From Pseudoalteromonas sp. (GTDB lineage Bacteria > Pseudomonadota > Gammaproteobacteria > Enterobacterales > Alteromonadaceae), in assembly GCF_018402495.1 (NCBI RefSeq), contig NZ_JAGYIU010000006.1, forward strand, positions 1-64,000: 64,000 nucleotides of DNA, read 5' to 3'. Shown here piece after piece: positions 17,902-24,800 of this stretch. The notes below the pieces were generated by a model. It did not search any database. It saw only the letters and a program-made list of their open reading frames with translations, and was not told the origin of the DNA. How positions within the stretch are numbered: the stretch's first letter is position 1; the number at the start of each line of letters is the position of its first letter. The position numbers and the translations under genes are program-made.

Positions 17902-18339
17902 TTAAAATTTAGGCACAAAAAAACCACAATTAAGTGGCTTATATTCAGTAATGGTGGAGAGGGAGGGATAGACTTGCTTACATCCCTGTAATTAATCGCT
18001 GCGCGACGCTTGCAGCGGCCTAAAATGTTCCAGACATTTTATCGAACCCTGTCGAGGGTGCTCACCCTCCCTATTTCTTAACGGAGTTAAAATTTAGGCA
18101 CAAAAAAACCACAATTAAGTGGCTTATATTCAGTAATGGTGGAGAGGGAGGGATAGACTTGCTTACATCCCTGTAATTAATCGCTGCGCGACGCTTGCAG
18201 CGGCCTAAAATGTTCCAGACATTTTATCGAACCCTGTCGAGGGTGCTCACCCTCCCTATTTCTTAACGGAGTTAAAATTTAGGCACAAAAAAACCACAAT
18301 TAAGTGGCTTATATTCAGTAATGGTGGAGAGGGAGGGAT
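17902..18339 (-). repeat. 185-bp tandem repeats containing tRNA-Ser 3' tail and terminator
   Basis: Two full copies (17902-18086, 18087-18271) and a 68-base partial third (18272-18339) are essentially identical with a period of 185. The partial copy runs into the functional tRNA-Ser(GCT). Read on the minus strand, each full unit contains the last 18 bases of that tRNA including CCA, then a hairpin with T-run, then a structured segment: GGGTGAGCACCC, TCGACAGGGTTCGA, AAAATGTCTGGAACATTTT and CGCTGC...GCAGCG can each form a hairpin, and AGGGAGGG can pair with CCCTCCCT of the tRNA tail. The tRNA transcript should run through some or all units. Confidence 0.85.
18285..18309 (-). terminator. Terminator after tRNA-Ser(GCT), repeated in each unit
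   Basis: On the minus strand CCACTTAATTGTGG is followed by seven T. The same hairpin occurs at 18100-18124 and 17915-17939 in the two upstream-coordinate repeat units, giving three successive terminators for the tRNA operon. Confidence 0.75.
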
Positions 18340-18414
18340 TCGAACCCTCGATAGAGCTACAAACTCTATACTCCCTTAGCAGGGGAGCTCCTTCGGCCAC
18401 TCGGACACCTCTCC
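18322..18414 (-). tRNA. tRNA-Ser (GCT)
   Basis: The minus strand reads GGAGAGGTGTCCGAGTGGCC at the 5' end. The anticodon stem-loop CTCCCCTGCTAAGGGAG carries anticodon GCT (codons AGC/AGU), and a long variable arm typical of serine tRNA follows. The T-arm contains GGGTTCGAATCCC, and the acceptor pairs GGAGAGG with CCTCTCC; CCA is encoded. It is 52 bases downstream of tRNA-Ser(TGA), in the same operon. Confidence 0.97.
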
Positions 18415-18466
18415 GACACATTATTTAGCGTGTTATCAATCGGAAAAACCAATTAATACAAATAAG

Positions 18467-18557
18467 TGGTGGAGAGATAGGGATTTGAACCCTAGAGGGG
18501 CTATAAACCCCTGCCGGTTTTCAAGACCGGTGCATTCGACCACTCTGCCATCTCTCC
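18467..18557 (-). tRNA. tRNA-Ser (TGA)
   Basis: The minus strand begins GGAGAGATGGCAGAGTGGTC. The anticodon loop TCTTGAAAA lies between CCGG stems, giving anticodon TGA (UCN serine codons). The variable arm is long, the T-arm is GGGTTCAAATCCC, and the acceptor pairs GGAGAGA with TCTCTCC; CCA is encoded. It is the first gene of the two-tRNA operon and has a good promoter just upstream. Confidence 0.97.
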
Positions 18558-18572
18558 ACGTCGTGGTGCAGG

Positions 18573-18601
18573 ATAATACTTAGGTGAGTTGCCTGTGTAA
18601 A
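18573..18601 (-). promoter_or_regulatory. Promoter of the tRNA-Ser operon
   Basis: On the minus strand TTTACA (-35, 5 of 6) is separated by 17 bases from TATTAT (-10, 5 of 6). The sequence after the -10 is C-rich (CCTGCACC), as in stable-RNA promoters subject to growth-rate control. The tRNA begins about 15 bases after the -10. Confidence 0.75.
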
Positions 18602-18698
18602 TAGCAAAAAGATCGTTTGCTTAAAAAGTGAGCGTAAATGAGGTTTTTTTTATAAATAATGAAAATTTAAGGTGATTTTATAGGTATGAAGGGGCTGG

Positions 18699-18753
18699 CA
18701 GCAAACAGATGGAGCTAAAGAAGAAACTTCCTTTAGTGGTTGGGTGTTTGCTG
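18699..18753. other. Two-tier hairpin after the 46-codon gene
   Basis: CAGCAAAC (18699-18706) pairs with GTTTGCTG (18746-18753), and inside it CTAAAG (18715-18720) pairs with CTTTAG (18731-18736). It lies 29 bases beyond the stop of the small gene at 18782-18922. It lacks a T-run and may protect the 3' end or act as an imperfect terminator. Confidence 0.4.
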
Positions 18754-18781
18754 CAACAATACAAAAATCATGGTTGGGTGA

Positions 18782-18922
18782 TTATTTGTATTGAATTGCA
18801 CCGCCAAGTGCTAATTTTTTTCCGTAACGGTTAAGTTTAGCTAGCATTTTTGCTTTGCGATTAGTTGGTTTAACTGCAACGTGAGTTGTGGCTGTTTGGT
18901 TTAATGTATTAATTGGGTTCAT
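18782..18922 (-). CDS. 46-residue basic protein
   Basis: The ATG at 18922 has GGAG 8 bases upstream. The predicted peptide is Thr/Asn-rich at the start (MNPINTLNQTATTHVAV) and strongly basic in the second half (NRKAKMLAKLNRYGKK), ending in a short hydrophobic/polar tail (LALGGAIQYK). It has no membrane segment. The ribosome site, the coherent composition and the isolated position support a gene, but the length is small and no family is recognised. A basic peptide of this kind could bind nucleic acid or the ribosome; this is a guess. Confidence 0.5.
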   Translation of the reverse strand: MNPINTLNQTATTHVAVKPTNRKAKMLAKLNRYGKKLALGGAIQYK

Positions 18923-19323
18923 TGTATTCGCTCCAAGGTTGTGTCTGTTGAAAACGTGTGCATTTTGCCCGTAGGTTGGTTAAAAATAAAGCGATAAAAA
19001 TTGCTGGTGAAATATTAGTTTTTTTAATCTGAAAGTGTTTTTTTTATTTGCTATTTAATGGCGTTTTTTTTGATTTTGTATATTTATTCATTATAGTCGT
19101 GTGCTATATCACTTTTATATGGGGTTTTTTCAGTTTTTTTAATTTTAATATGTTTATAAATAGATTGTTTTGAATAGTTATTCAGATTAAATTATTTTGT
19201 ATTAATGGGGTGGGTTTTACTTCGTTCAAAGATTTAACATGCTATTTATAGGTGGTTAATTATTTATCAGAGAAGAGCATTAAATAAACGATAAAAAAGA
19301 GTGTTGCTAGGCTTTTAAATTAT
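18923..19323. other. AT-rich non-coding stretch
   Basis: This stretch of about 400 bases, very T-rich on the plus strand, shows no gene, repeat or clear structure. The part next to 18922 should hold the promoter of the small basic-protein gene. Confidence 0.4.
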
Positions 19324-19497
19324 AAAAAAAGTGCCTAGGTTACTAGGCACTTTGGAGTTAGTTGCGTTTTAAAACGCTTCTAACTGGGGATCGCACCGCC
19401 TCAAGAATTTAAAACTTAAAAAGAGGTGGTTTTAATATGTTGCAATTTGGGCTTACAATCATCAGCTCGGACGGCATTCTAAGTGATCTAGAGCGAA
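19324..19497 (-). ncRNA. Candidate small RNA, about 170 nt
   Basis: On the minus strand a perfect -10 (TATAAT, at 19504-19509) with a weak -35 (TTCATA, 18-base spacer) predicts a start near 19497. The transcript would end at a strong terminator, AAAGTGCCTAG-GTTA-type hairpin plus seven T (19324-19353). Just before it AGTTAG..GCGTTTTAAAACGC..CTAACT forms a second hairpin. A 17-codon frame starting ATGATTGTAAGC lies inside but has no good ribosome site. It does not look like 6S RNA, tmRNA or Spot 42. The upstream gene has its own terminator at 19612-19652, so this would be a separate transcript. Confidence 0.35.
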
Positions 19498-19611
19498 GTG
19501 AAGATTATACTTTGGTTTGTATTTTACTATGAAGCCACAAAATGCCTCTGCACAGCAAGAGCAGATCCGCTCAACAGTCTATTATTTGAGTTAAATGGGA
19601 CTGGTGGGGTA

Positions 19612-19652
19612 AAAAACGCAAAATGCGGCATAGCTTAAAAGCAAATGCCGCA
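19612..19652 (-). terminator. Terminator of the DUF2884 gene
   Basis: On the minus strand TGCGGCAT pairs with ATGCCGCA across a 13-base loop, followed by TTTTGCGTTTTTT. It begins 29 bases after the DUF2884 stop. Confidence 0.7.
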
Positions 19653-19680
19653 AAGGGAGATTAATTAAAATGCTGAGCAG

Positions 19681-20475
19681 TTAGTGCTGTTTTATAGTAA
19701 ATAACTCATAGCCTTTTAATGCAGGCACTTGCGCAGCAAGTTGGGTTTCTTGTTGTGCGATTTCAACAAAGTCACCACACAGTGTATTTGCACGCTGTTC
19801 AAGTTTTTTTGCATGGCGCTCTACTTTTTCTTCTATTTGTGCGCCCATATTTTCCATGCGCTCTTCAAAGGCTTGCATGTCACCACCTGAACCCATTAGC
19901 TCAGAACTTAATGCTACTAAAATACTGCCCATTGATTGCATTACGGCCGACTCAACGGCAGTTTCTATTTGTTGTTCAAACTGCTGTTCAAAGTTTTCAC
20001 CAAACTGAGTGAAGCTTTGCTGGCCCATGACAAATGTACCTTGTTGGTAAAAGGTACCCTCTACTTCTTGTTGAATATCGTCCATCAAGGTAGCAATGTT
20101 ATCGAGGCCATCAATATTAAATGCATTGGCGACTTCTTCTAATGTAACGCCCGCAATTTTAACGCCATCAAGTGCAATGTTGGCTACTTCAGGTAATTGC
20201 GCGCGTAAATTATCTGTGTAGTTGGTCAGTGCTTGGCGCTGAGCGCTATTTAATGCTACTTGCTCGCCATTGATCGACAACTCACCTTGAGTGGTAAAAG
20301 TCATACGTTGATTGTTGGCTTTAAAAATTTCTAATTCACTTGGCTTTATACGTACATCGTTTTTAAACTCAACTTTACATTCGTCGTTACTAAATGAAAT
20401 TGAAGAGCTGTTATCGTTATGAGCCATGGCGACGGGGGCGCACATAATTGCGCTAACTAATAATAATTCTTTCAT
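19681..20475 (-). CDS. DUF2884 family exported protein (YggN-like)
   Basis: The start at 20475 is chosen because it opens a signal peptide (MKELLLVSAIMCAPVAMA, cleavage near residue 18); the longer frame adds 54 residues without a plausible signal. The 264-residue protein has two Cys residues (CKVEF near 31 and LCGDF near 239), a predicted beta N-terminal part, and a C-terminal helical region rich in Gln and Glu. The family is of unknown function and periplasmic. The gene stands alone with its own terminator. Confidence 0.75.
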   Translation of the reverse strand: MKELLLVSAIMCAPVAMAHNDNSSSISFSNDECKVEFKNDVRIKPSELEIFKANNQRMTFTTQGELSINGEQVALNSAQRQALTNYTDNLRAQLPEVANIALDGVKIAGVTLEEVANAFNIDGLDNIATLMDDIQQEVEGTFYQQGTFVMGQQSFTQFGENFEQQFEQQIETAVESAVMQSMGSILVALSSELMGSGGDMQAFEERMENMGAQIEEKVERHAKKLEQRANTLCGDFVEIAQQETQLAAQVPALKGYELFTIKQH

Positions 20476-20745
20476 GTTTATTCTCTGTTTTTTGCTGATG
20501 ATAATTAACTTATAACAAGTTTGGTGCCAATAGTTTTTAGTGTTTAAAAACAGTGGTTTGTGATTTTTAAGGTGCTTTGAAGTTGAAAGTAAAGTCATTG
20601 AAAAAGCTAAAATTTGGTCAAAATAACCAATAATCAAATGCTAATAAATAAAATTTATCGATACGATAAAAAACTCTCACTTTCCACAATTCAAATTTAG
20701 CGCTATTTATTCACAATACTGACACAGAGACTATTTAGGATAGCG

Positions 20746-21048
20746 ATGTGGCTTTATTTTGACGTAAATTTGTACAATGAATTTGCGTTGAACATTTTAA
20801 TTTCACCAATTATCGCGATACAAGAATCCGTAATTGGTCTCAAACACTTTATGGAGTGGGTTGTGGGTAAGACATTTAGTTACGATGCGCTAGATGATGA
20901 TTTTGTTGAAGACGAATACGAAATGGTCGGGCGTAATCAACACGACAAGAAAAAGCAAAAGGTGAAAAGAAAGTTAGAGGATTACCTTGAGCAAAAACGC
21001 TTGCGTAAAAACCTAGGTGAAGATGACTTAAACGATTATATTGATTAG
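20746..21048 (+). CDS. Small hypothetical protein, PA3496-like C-terminus
   Basis: The 100-residue protein has a hydrophobic N-terminal third (about residues 8-28) and a highly charged second half. The C-terminal part, KRKLEDYLEQKRLRKNLGED, resembles the conserved tail of the small PA3496-family proteins (called putative envelope-integrity proteins). A Met at residue 36 is an alternative start. A bidirectional terminator lies about 80 bases after the stop. The function is unknown. Confidence 0.6.
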   Translation: MWLYFDVNLYNEFALNILISPIIAIQESVIGLKHFMEWVVGKTFSYDALDDDFVEDEYEMVGRNQHDKKKQKVKRKLEDYLEQKRLRKNLGEDDLNDYID

Positions 21049-21131
21049 GTTGTTGCTAGTACAAATCAGTGCCGACATATTAGCTTTTAACTGCTACTTA
21101 GGTAGTATTTAAAGCTCTGTGGGTTGGTAAT

Positions 21132-21157
21132 AAAGAGGCTTTATGCCTCTTTATAAT
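21132..21157. terminator. Bidirectional terminator
   Basis: AAAGAGGC pairs with GCCTCTTT across a 5-base loop, flanked by A/T runs, between two convergent genes. Confidence 0.65.
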
Positions 21158-21166
21158 TTTTAAGCC

Positions 21167-21658
21167 TCAAACTTTAGCTGCGAGCAATGCTTTTTCAATT
21201 ACTTTTTCTAGTTTTTCAGGTTTAGTAAAGGGCGCGTAGCGCTTAATGGGTGAGCCATCTGCATTAATCAAAAACTTTGTGAAGTTCCACTTAATTTTTC
21301 GTGTTAAAAACCCCGGCAATACAGATTTTAAATAGCGAAAAACCGGATGTGTATGCTGACCATTAACGTTCACTTTTTCTGCGATTAAAAAACTAACTCC
21401 GTAATTGATTAAACAACCTTGTGCTATTTGTTTCGCGTCTCCGGGTTCTTGCTGGCCAAATTGGTTACACGGGAAACCTATAATGACTAAACCTTGGCTG
21501 GCATACTTTTCGTGTAATGCTTGCAATGACTCGTATTGATAGGTGAATCCACACTCACTTGCGGTATTTACTATTAACACAACTTTACCTACAAACTCTT
21601 TAAAATCGATAGGTTGGCCTTGCAGGCTAGTAGCACTTAGTTGATGAAATGGGTGCAT
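21167..21658 (-). CDS. Thiol (glutathione) peroxidase family, Cys type
   Basis: The 163-residue protein has the full family layout. The peroxidatic Cys36 sits in NTASECGFT, followed by IGFPCNQFGQQEPG with the catalytic Gln near 72 and the WNFTKFLI block with the active-site Trp/Asn near 126. It reduces peroxides using glutathione or, for many bacterial members, thioredoxin. It is cytoplasmic. The nearest relatives by memory are BtuE/BsaA. The gene stands alone with no visible regulator. Confidence 0.92.
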   Translation of the reverse strand: MHPFHQLSATSLQGQPIDFKEFVGKVVLIVNTASECGFTYQYESLQALHEKYASQGLVIIGFPCNQFGQQEPGDAKQIAQGCLINYGVSFLIAEKVNVNGQHTHPVFRYLKSVLPGFLTRKIKWNFTKFLINADGSPIKRYAPFTKPEKLEKVIEKALLAAKV

Positions 21659-21751
21659 ATTATTAAGCTATTATTTGTTTATTTGGCATAGTCTAACCTT
21701 TGCTTGGTGATTAACAAAGTCAAAATAGCGAACACTGCTATGGCATTACTG

Positions 21752-22051
21752 TTAATTTAAAATCAAAAATAACCCCATACCAGCAAGTGTGGTTAGGTAA
21801 ATATTATGTGTTTTGTAAGCAACTATAATGGCCACAATCGCTGCGCTTAGATAAGGGTTTTGCCAGCTTAAGTTAATGCCTTCATCATTAATAAATACAA
21901 TCGGCACCCAAATCGCTGTTAGAACCGCAGGTGCACTGAAGCTCAAAAACTGCTGCATTTTAGGTCCTACTTTAAATGGTAGCGCGCGATGTAAGAATAA
22001 ATAACGGGTAAAAAAGGTAATACACGCCATAAGTAAAATAGTCGTCATCAT
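21752..22051 (-). CDS. azlD: AzlD family branched-chain amino-acid exporter subunit
   Basis: The 99-residue protein has four hydrophobic helices and the family pattern TFFTRYLFLHRALPF followed by LSFSAPAVLTAIWVP. AzlD works with AzlC in exporting branched-chain amino acids or their analogues. Its ATG overlaps the stop of azlC (ATGATGA), so the two are translationally coupled. Confidence 0.9.
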   Translation of the reverse strand: MMTTILLMACITFFTRYLFLHRALPFKVGPKMQQFLSFSAPAVLTAIWVPIVFINDEGINLSWQNPYLSAAIVAIIVAYKTHNIYLTTLAGMGLFLILN

Positions 22052-22752
22052 GATTTGGCGTCCTTATTTTTTACTATTCTGGTAACAGCATACCCTGCGC
22101 TCATCGCTAATAGTGCTGAGCATACCAACCACAGCTCAAAGCCTGTACTTTTTAATAAAGTGGCACAGAACCCTGCAACAATGACAGTGACAAGTGTGGC
22201 TAAATTTTTAATCCCCGGGATAACCAAAGCAATAAAGGTTGCAGCAATCGCAAAGTCGAGTCCTAAATTGGTTAGATCAGGGAGCATAGTGCCGGCTACA
22301 ATACCGATAAGTGTCCAAATATTCCAAGCAATGTAAAAGCTAAAGCCTGCGCTGAGCGCGTAAATTAGGCGCGTTTGAGTCTGATAGGCGCGAGGGTGAT
22401 GCGAAAAAGCAAATAGTTCATCAGTTAAGACAAAGCTGACTGGAAGGCGCCAACGCATGGGTTGTTCAATCACTTTGTGGCGAACCGCTAAGCCATATAA
22501 AAAATGGCGGGAGCTAATAATAAATGTGGTAAATAAAATGGTTAGTAGAGGCGTGTTACCAGCAATTAGCTCAATCGCAACTAGTTGAGCCGAGCCTGCA
22601 AATACTAGTAGCGACATGGCTTGGGTTTCAAAGGGGGTAAAGCCATTTTGTATTGCCAATGAGCCACATAAAATACCCCAAGGGATCACTGCCAAGCACA
22701 ATGGCAGCATATCTAAAAAGCCTTTTAATAATGGTTTTTTAATGGAATGCAT
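22048..22752 (-). CDS. azlC: AzlC family branched-chain amino-acid exporter subunit
   Basis: The 234-residue protein has about six to seven membrane helices and the AzlC start region (G-F-x-D-M-L-P-L-x-x-x-x-I-P-W-G-I). It forms the transporter with AzlD, whose gene overlaps its stop codon. The divergent gene is cytochrome b561; the intergenic space is 107 bases. Confidence 0.9.
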   Translation of the reverse strand: MHSIKKPLLKGFLDMLPLCLAVIPWGILCGSLAIQNGFTPFETQAMSLLVFAGSAQLVAIELIAGNTPLLTILFTTFIISSRHFLYGLAVRHKVIEQPMRWRLPVSFVLTDELFAFSHHPRAYQTQTRLIYALSAGFSFYIAWNIWTLIGIVAGTMLPDLTNLGLDFAIAATFIALVIPGIKNLATLVTVIVAGFCATLLKSTGFELWLVCSALLAMSAGYAVTRIVKNKDAKS

Positions 22753-22807
22753 GTTTTTTACTCTTTGTACCGGTAGAAAGACTCATCAGGATACCTTAAT
22801 ATTAAAA

Positions 22808-22816
22808 TGCTATAAT
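22808..22816 (+). promoter_or_regulatory. Extended -10 promoter of the cytochrome b561 gene
   Basis: TGCTATAAT at 22808-22816 is a perfect extended -10 element, 43 bases ahead of the ATG; the -35 is poor, as usual for this class. The predicted start is near 22823, giving a leader of about 37 bases with AAGGAAAGG. Confidence 0.6.
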
Positions 22817-22859
22817 AGTTAGCGTTTTAGATGATACTGTTTTTTTAAGGAAAGGTGTA

Positions 22860-23516
22860 ATGTTCAAGGTAAAAGTATGGGATGGCTTTTTAAGAAGCTT
22901 TCATTGGTTATTAGTGCTGAGTATTGCCGTACTTTATTTTAGTATTGAAGAGGGCATGATAGAGCTTCATTTTTTAGCTGGCTTTTTTACACTAGCGCTT
23001 ATCTGCACACGATTAATATGGGGGATTATAGGAAGTAAAACGGCGAAGTTATCAGCCTTATTTCACTCGCCTCGCGCTGTTTTTGAATCGTTCAAAGCAA
23101 ATGATACTCATCAGCTAGGGCATTCTGCACCAGGTAGTTATATGGTGTTATTATTTTTTGTATTGATTATTACTCAGTTACTTAGCGGCCTGATGAGTAG
23201 CGATGGTATTTTGACTGATGGCCCTTTAGCACAGTATGTTTCAAGTAATACCGTTGATTTTGCTAATTGGTTGCATCGTTTAAACTTCGATATTTTATTT
23301 TATGCGATTGGTTTACATGTTGCCGCAATTGCTTTTTATAAAATTAAGGGTAAGCCTTTAGTAAAAGCAATGATCACTGGCGAAAAGGCACTACCGAGTA
23401 CAAAACAAGAGCCTGTTACCAAAGCACCATGGCTTGCATGGGGTATTTTTATTACTTTACTGGTTGCAATAATGACTACGTGGGGACGTGAGCCTTTAAG
23501 TTATTTACTTAGTTAA
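22860..23516 (+). CDS. Cytochrome b561 family protein
   Basis: The 218-residue membrane protein has four core helices. Candidate heme-ligand histidines are in the first helix (LRSFHWLLVL), the second (ELHFLAGFFT), and the fourth (FYAIGLHVAAIAFYKIKGKPLVKAM, with the typical K-K-GKPL motif). It is a di-heme b-type electron carrier that usually passes quinol electrons to a periplasmic partner. The convergent gene encodes a c'-type cytochrome; physical proximity suggests shared electron transfer but not co-transcription. Confidence 0.88.
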   Translation: MFKVKVWDGFLRSFHWLLVLSIAVLYFSIEEGMIELHFLAGFFTLALICTRLIWGIIGSKTAKLSALFHSPRAVFESFKANDTHQLGHSAPGSYMVLLFFVLIITQLLSGLMSSDGILTDGPLAQYVSSNTVDFANWLHRLNFDILFYAIGLHVAAIAFYKIKGKPLVKAMITGEKALPSTKQEPVTKAPWLAWGIFITLLVAIMTTWGREPLSYLLS

Positions 23517-23518
23517 AA

Positions 23519-23545
23519 AATGGCGCTAATACAGCGCCATTTTTA
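23519..23545. terminator. Bidirectional terminator between the two cytochrome genes
   Basis: TGGCGCT pairs with AGCGCCA across a 5-base loop, flanked by A6 and T5 runs, and serves both convergent genes. Confidence 0.8.
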
Positions 23546-23566
23546 CTCTTTAATACGCAGTGTTTA

Positions 23567-24019
23567 TTAGTCTTTAAATTGCGTGTGGCAATCTTTACAG
23601 CCTTTAGCCCATGCGCCAAATGCTTTACCAATGACCGCTTTATCACCTGTTTGAGCTGCCACAGCTAGCTCATCAGCATATTGCTGAAACGCTGTTGCTT
23701 TTTTCATAAAAGTATCGTTTTCAGACCATACCGAAGGAAGTGCGGATGTATTACCCTTATCTGTACCTGCATAAAATGCTTCCCATGGCATTTTTGCAAG
23801 TGCTGCAGCATTATTTGCACGTTGCTTAAATTGTTCTGCATCAAAAGGTATTTTACCTTTTAACATAGCGCCCATATCACCAATTTGCACCGAAAGCATA
23901 GAAAATGCTGCTTGGCGATATTCAATTGCATCGCTTGGCTCTTTAAACGCAGAATTAGCTGATACGCTAAGTGCGCATGTAGATAATAATGCCCCGATAA
24001 ATACTTGCTTTAATTTCAC
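23567..24019 (-). CDS. Cytochrome c' / c556 family protein
   Basis: The 150-residue protein has a signal peptide (cleavage near residue 22, ALSVSA|NS) and one heme c site, CKDCH, close to the C-terminus (Cys142-His146), the hallmark of the four-helix cytochrome c' fold. These periplasmic cytochromes carry electrons or bind NO. The start is GTG with AAGGAG 9 bases upstream. It is convergent with cytochrome b561. Confidence 0.92.
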   Translation of the reverse strand: MKLKQVFIGALLSTCALSVSANSAFKEPSDAIEYRQAAFSMLSVQIGDMGAMLKGKIPFDAEQFKQRANNAAALAKMPWEAFYAGTDKGNTSALPSVWSENDTFMKKATAFQQYADELAVAAQTGDKAVIGKAFGAWAKGCKDCHTQFKD

Positions 24020-24095
24020 TTTACTCTACTCCTTAAGGGTTTTTTAACTGTCTTTGTATATTAGCTTAGGTTTTAGTTCAAGGGAAAGCGTTGCT

Positions 24096-24566
24096 TTAGT
24101 CGTTTAAATCAATATCAGCAAATATCATTCCTCTACGCATACTACGTGTAGCTAGAAATACTTCGCCTAATAATGACATAAACGCACAGATTAGTAAGGC
24201 CATAGCACCAACAAAACAACTACCAATCGTAACACCTAAGTTGATCGATTGAATATGAGATAGGAATAACAGCATAACTACAGCACATACTAATAGCGCA
24301 CTTAATACGCTCATACTAAAAGCAATATGGATGCAGCGAGAGCGTTTTAATAGTGCTCGTAATTCTGTAGTTAGCGATTTATTGAATTCTTCGTCAGTAC
24401 TGACTTTTAGTTTACGTTCTAGTTGTCTTGCCCGGTCTGTAATACGTGCTAGGCGATTAGATAAAACGCCGAGCGTTGCCGCTATACCCGTAATCAAGAA
24501 AACGGGTGCGACAGCTGTCTGGATGACCTTAGCCATAGTTAAAATATTAATGACTTCGTTATTCAT
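24096..24566 (-). CDS. DUF2721 family membrane protein
   Basis: The 156-residue protein has one N-terminal hydrophobic segment (residues 9-35), then a conserved polar stretch LSNRLARITDRARQLERKL, and two further helices (75-135). This arrangement is typical of DUF2721. The function is unknown. It faces the protease gene divergently. Confidence 0.82.
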   Translation of the reverse strand: MNNEVINILTMAKVIQTAVAPVFLITGIAATLGVLSNRLARITDRARQLERKLKVSTDEEFNKSLTTELRALLKRSRCIHIAFSMSVLSALLVCAVVMLLFLSHIQSINLGVTIGSCFVGAMALLICAFMSLLGEVFLATRSMRRGMIFADIDLND

Positions 24567-24729
24567 TGTGATCTCAAGGTTAGTAAGCTTATTTACAATT
24601 ATTTACATTTTTTCTTTAAGGTTAAAATTGTTTATAATCAGTTGCTTATGTTTTTTTTGTACCGTACTTGCTTTTTTTTGTAACTTTAATGTAGCAATCC
24701 TGTTGCTTGATTGGCGGGTAACGTTTTAT

Positions 24730-24745
24730 ATTGGTCAATACCAAT
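24730..24745. promoter_or_regulatory. Palindrome upstream of the S8 protease gene
   Basis: ATTGGT and ACCAAT form an inverted repeat separated by CAAT, 56 bases before the protease ATG. It could be an operator or a remnant end of the inverted-repeat element seen at 273-434, whose ends also contain ACCAAT. Confidence 0.35.
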
Positions 24746-24800
24746 CAATAGGATTGAATTAAGCAAATACAATAATACATAACCTATCCTAGGGGAAACA

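Noticed and set aside
18322..18557. tRNA-Ser genes as an integration site of a mobile island
   Set aside because: The tRNA tails are repeated, but only within a 185-bp array ending at 17902. No integrase or foreign cargo follows.
19437..19532. 31-codon frame (MLQFGLTIISSDGILSDLE) with AGAGGTGG upstream on the plus strand
   Set aside because: The opposite strand has a perfect promoter and terminator pair over the same bases, so the frame is probably chance. The ribosome site is the only support.
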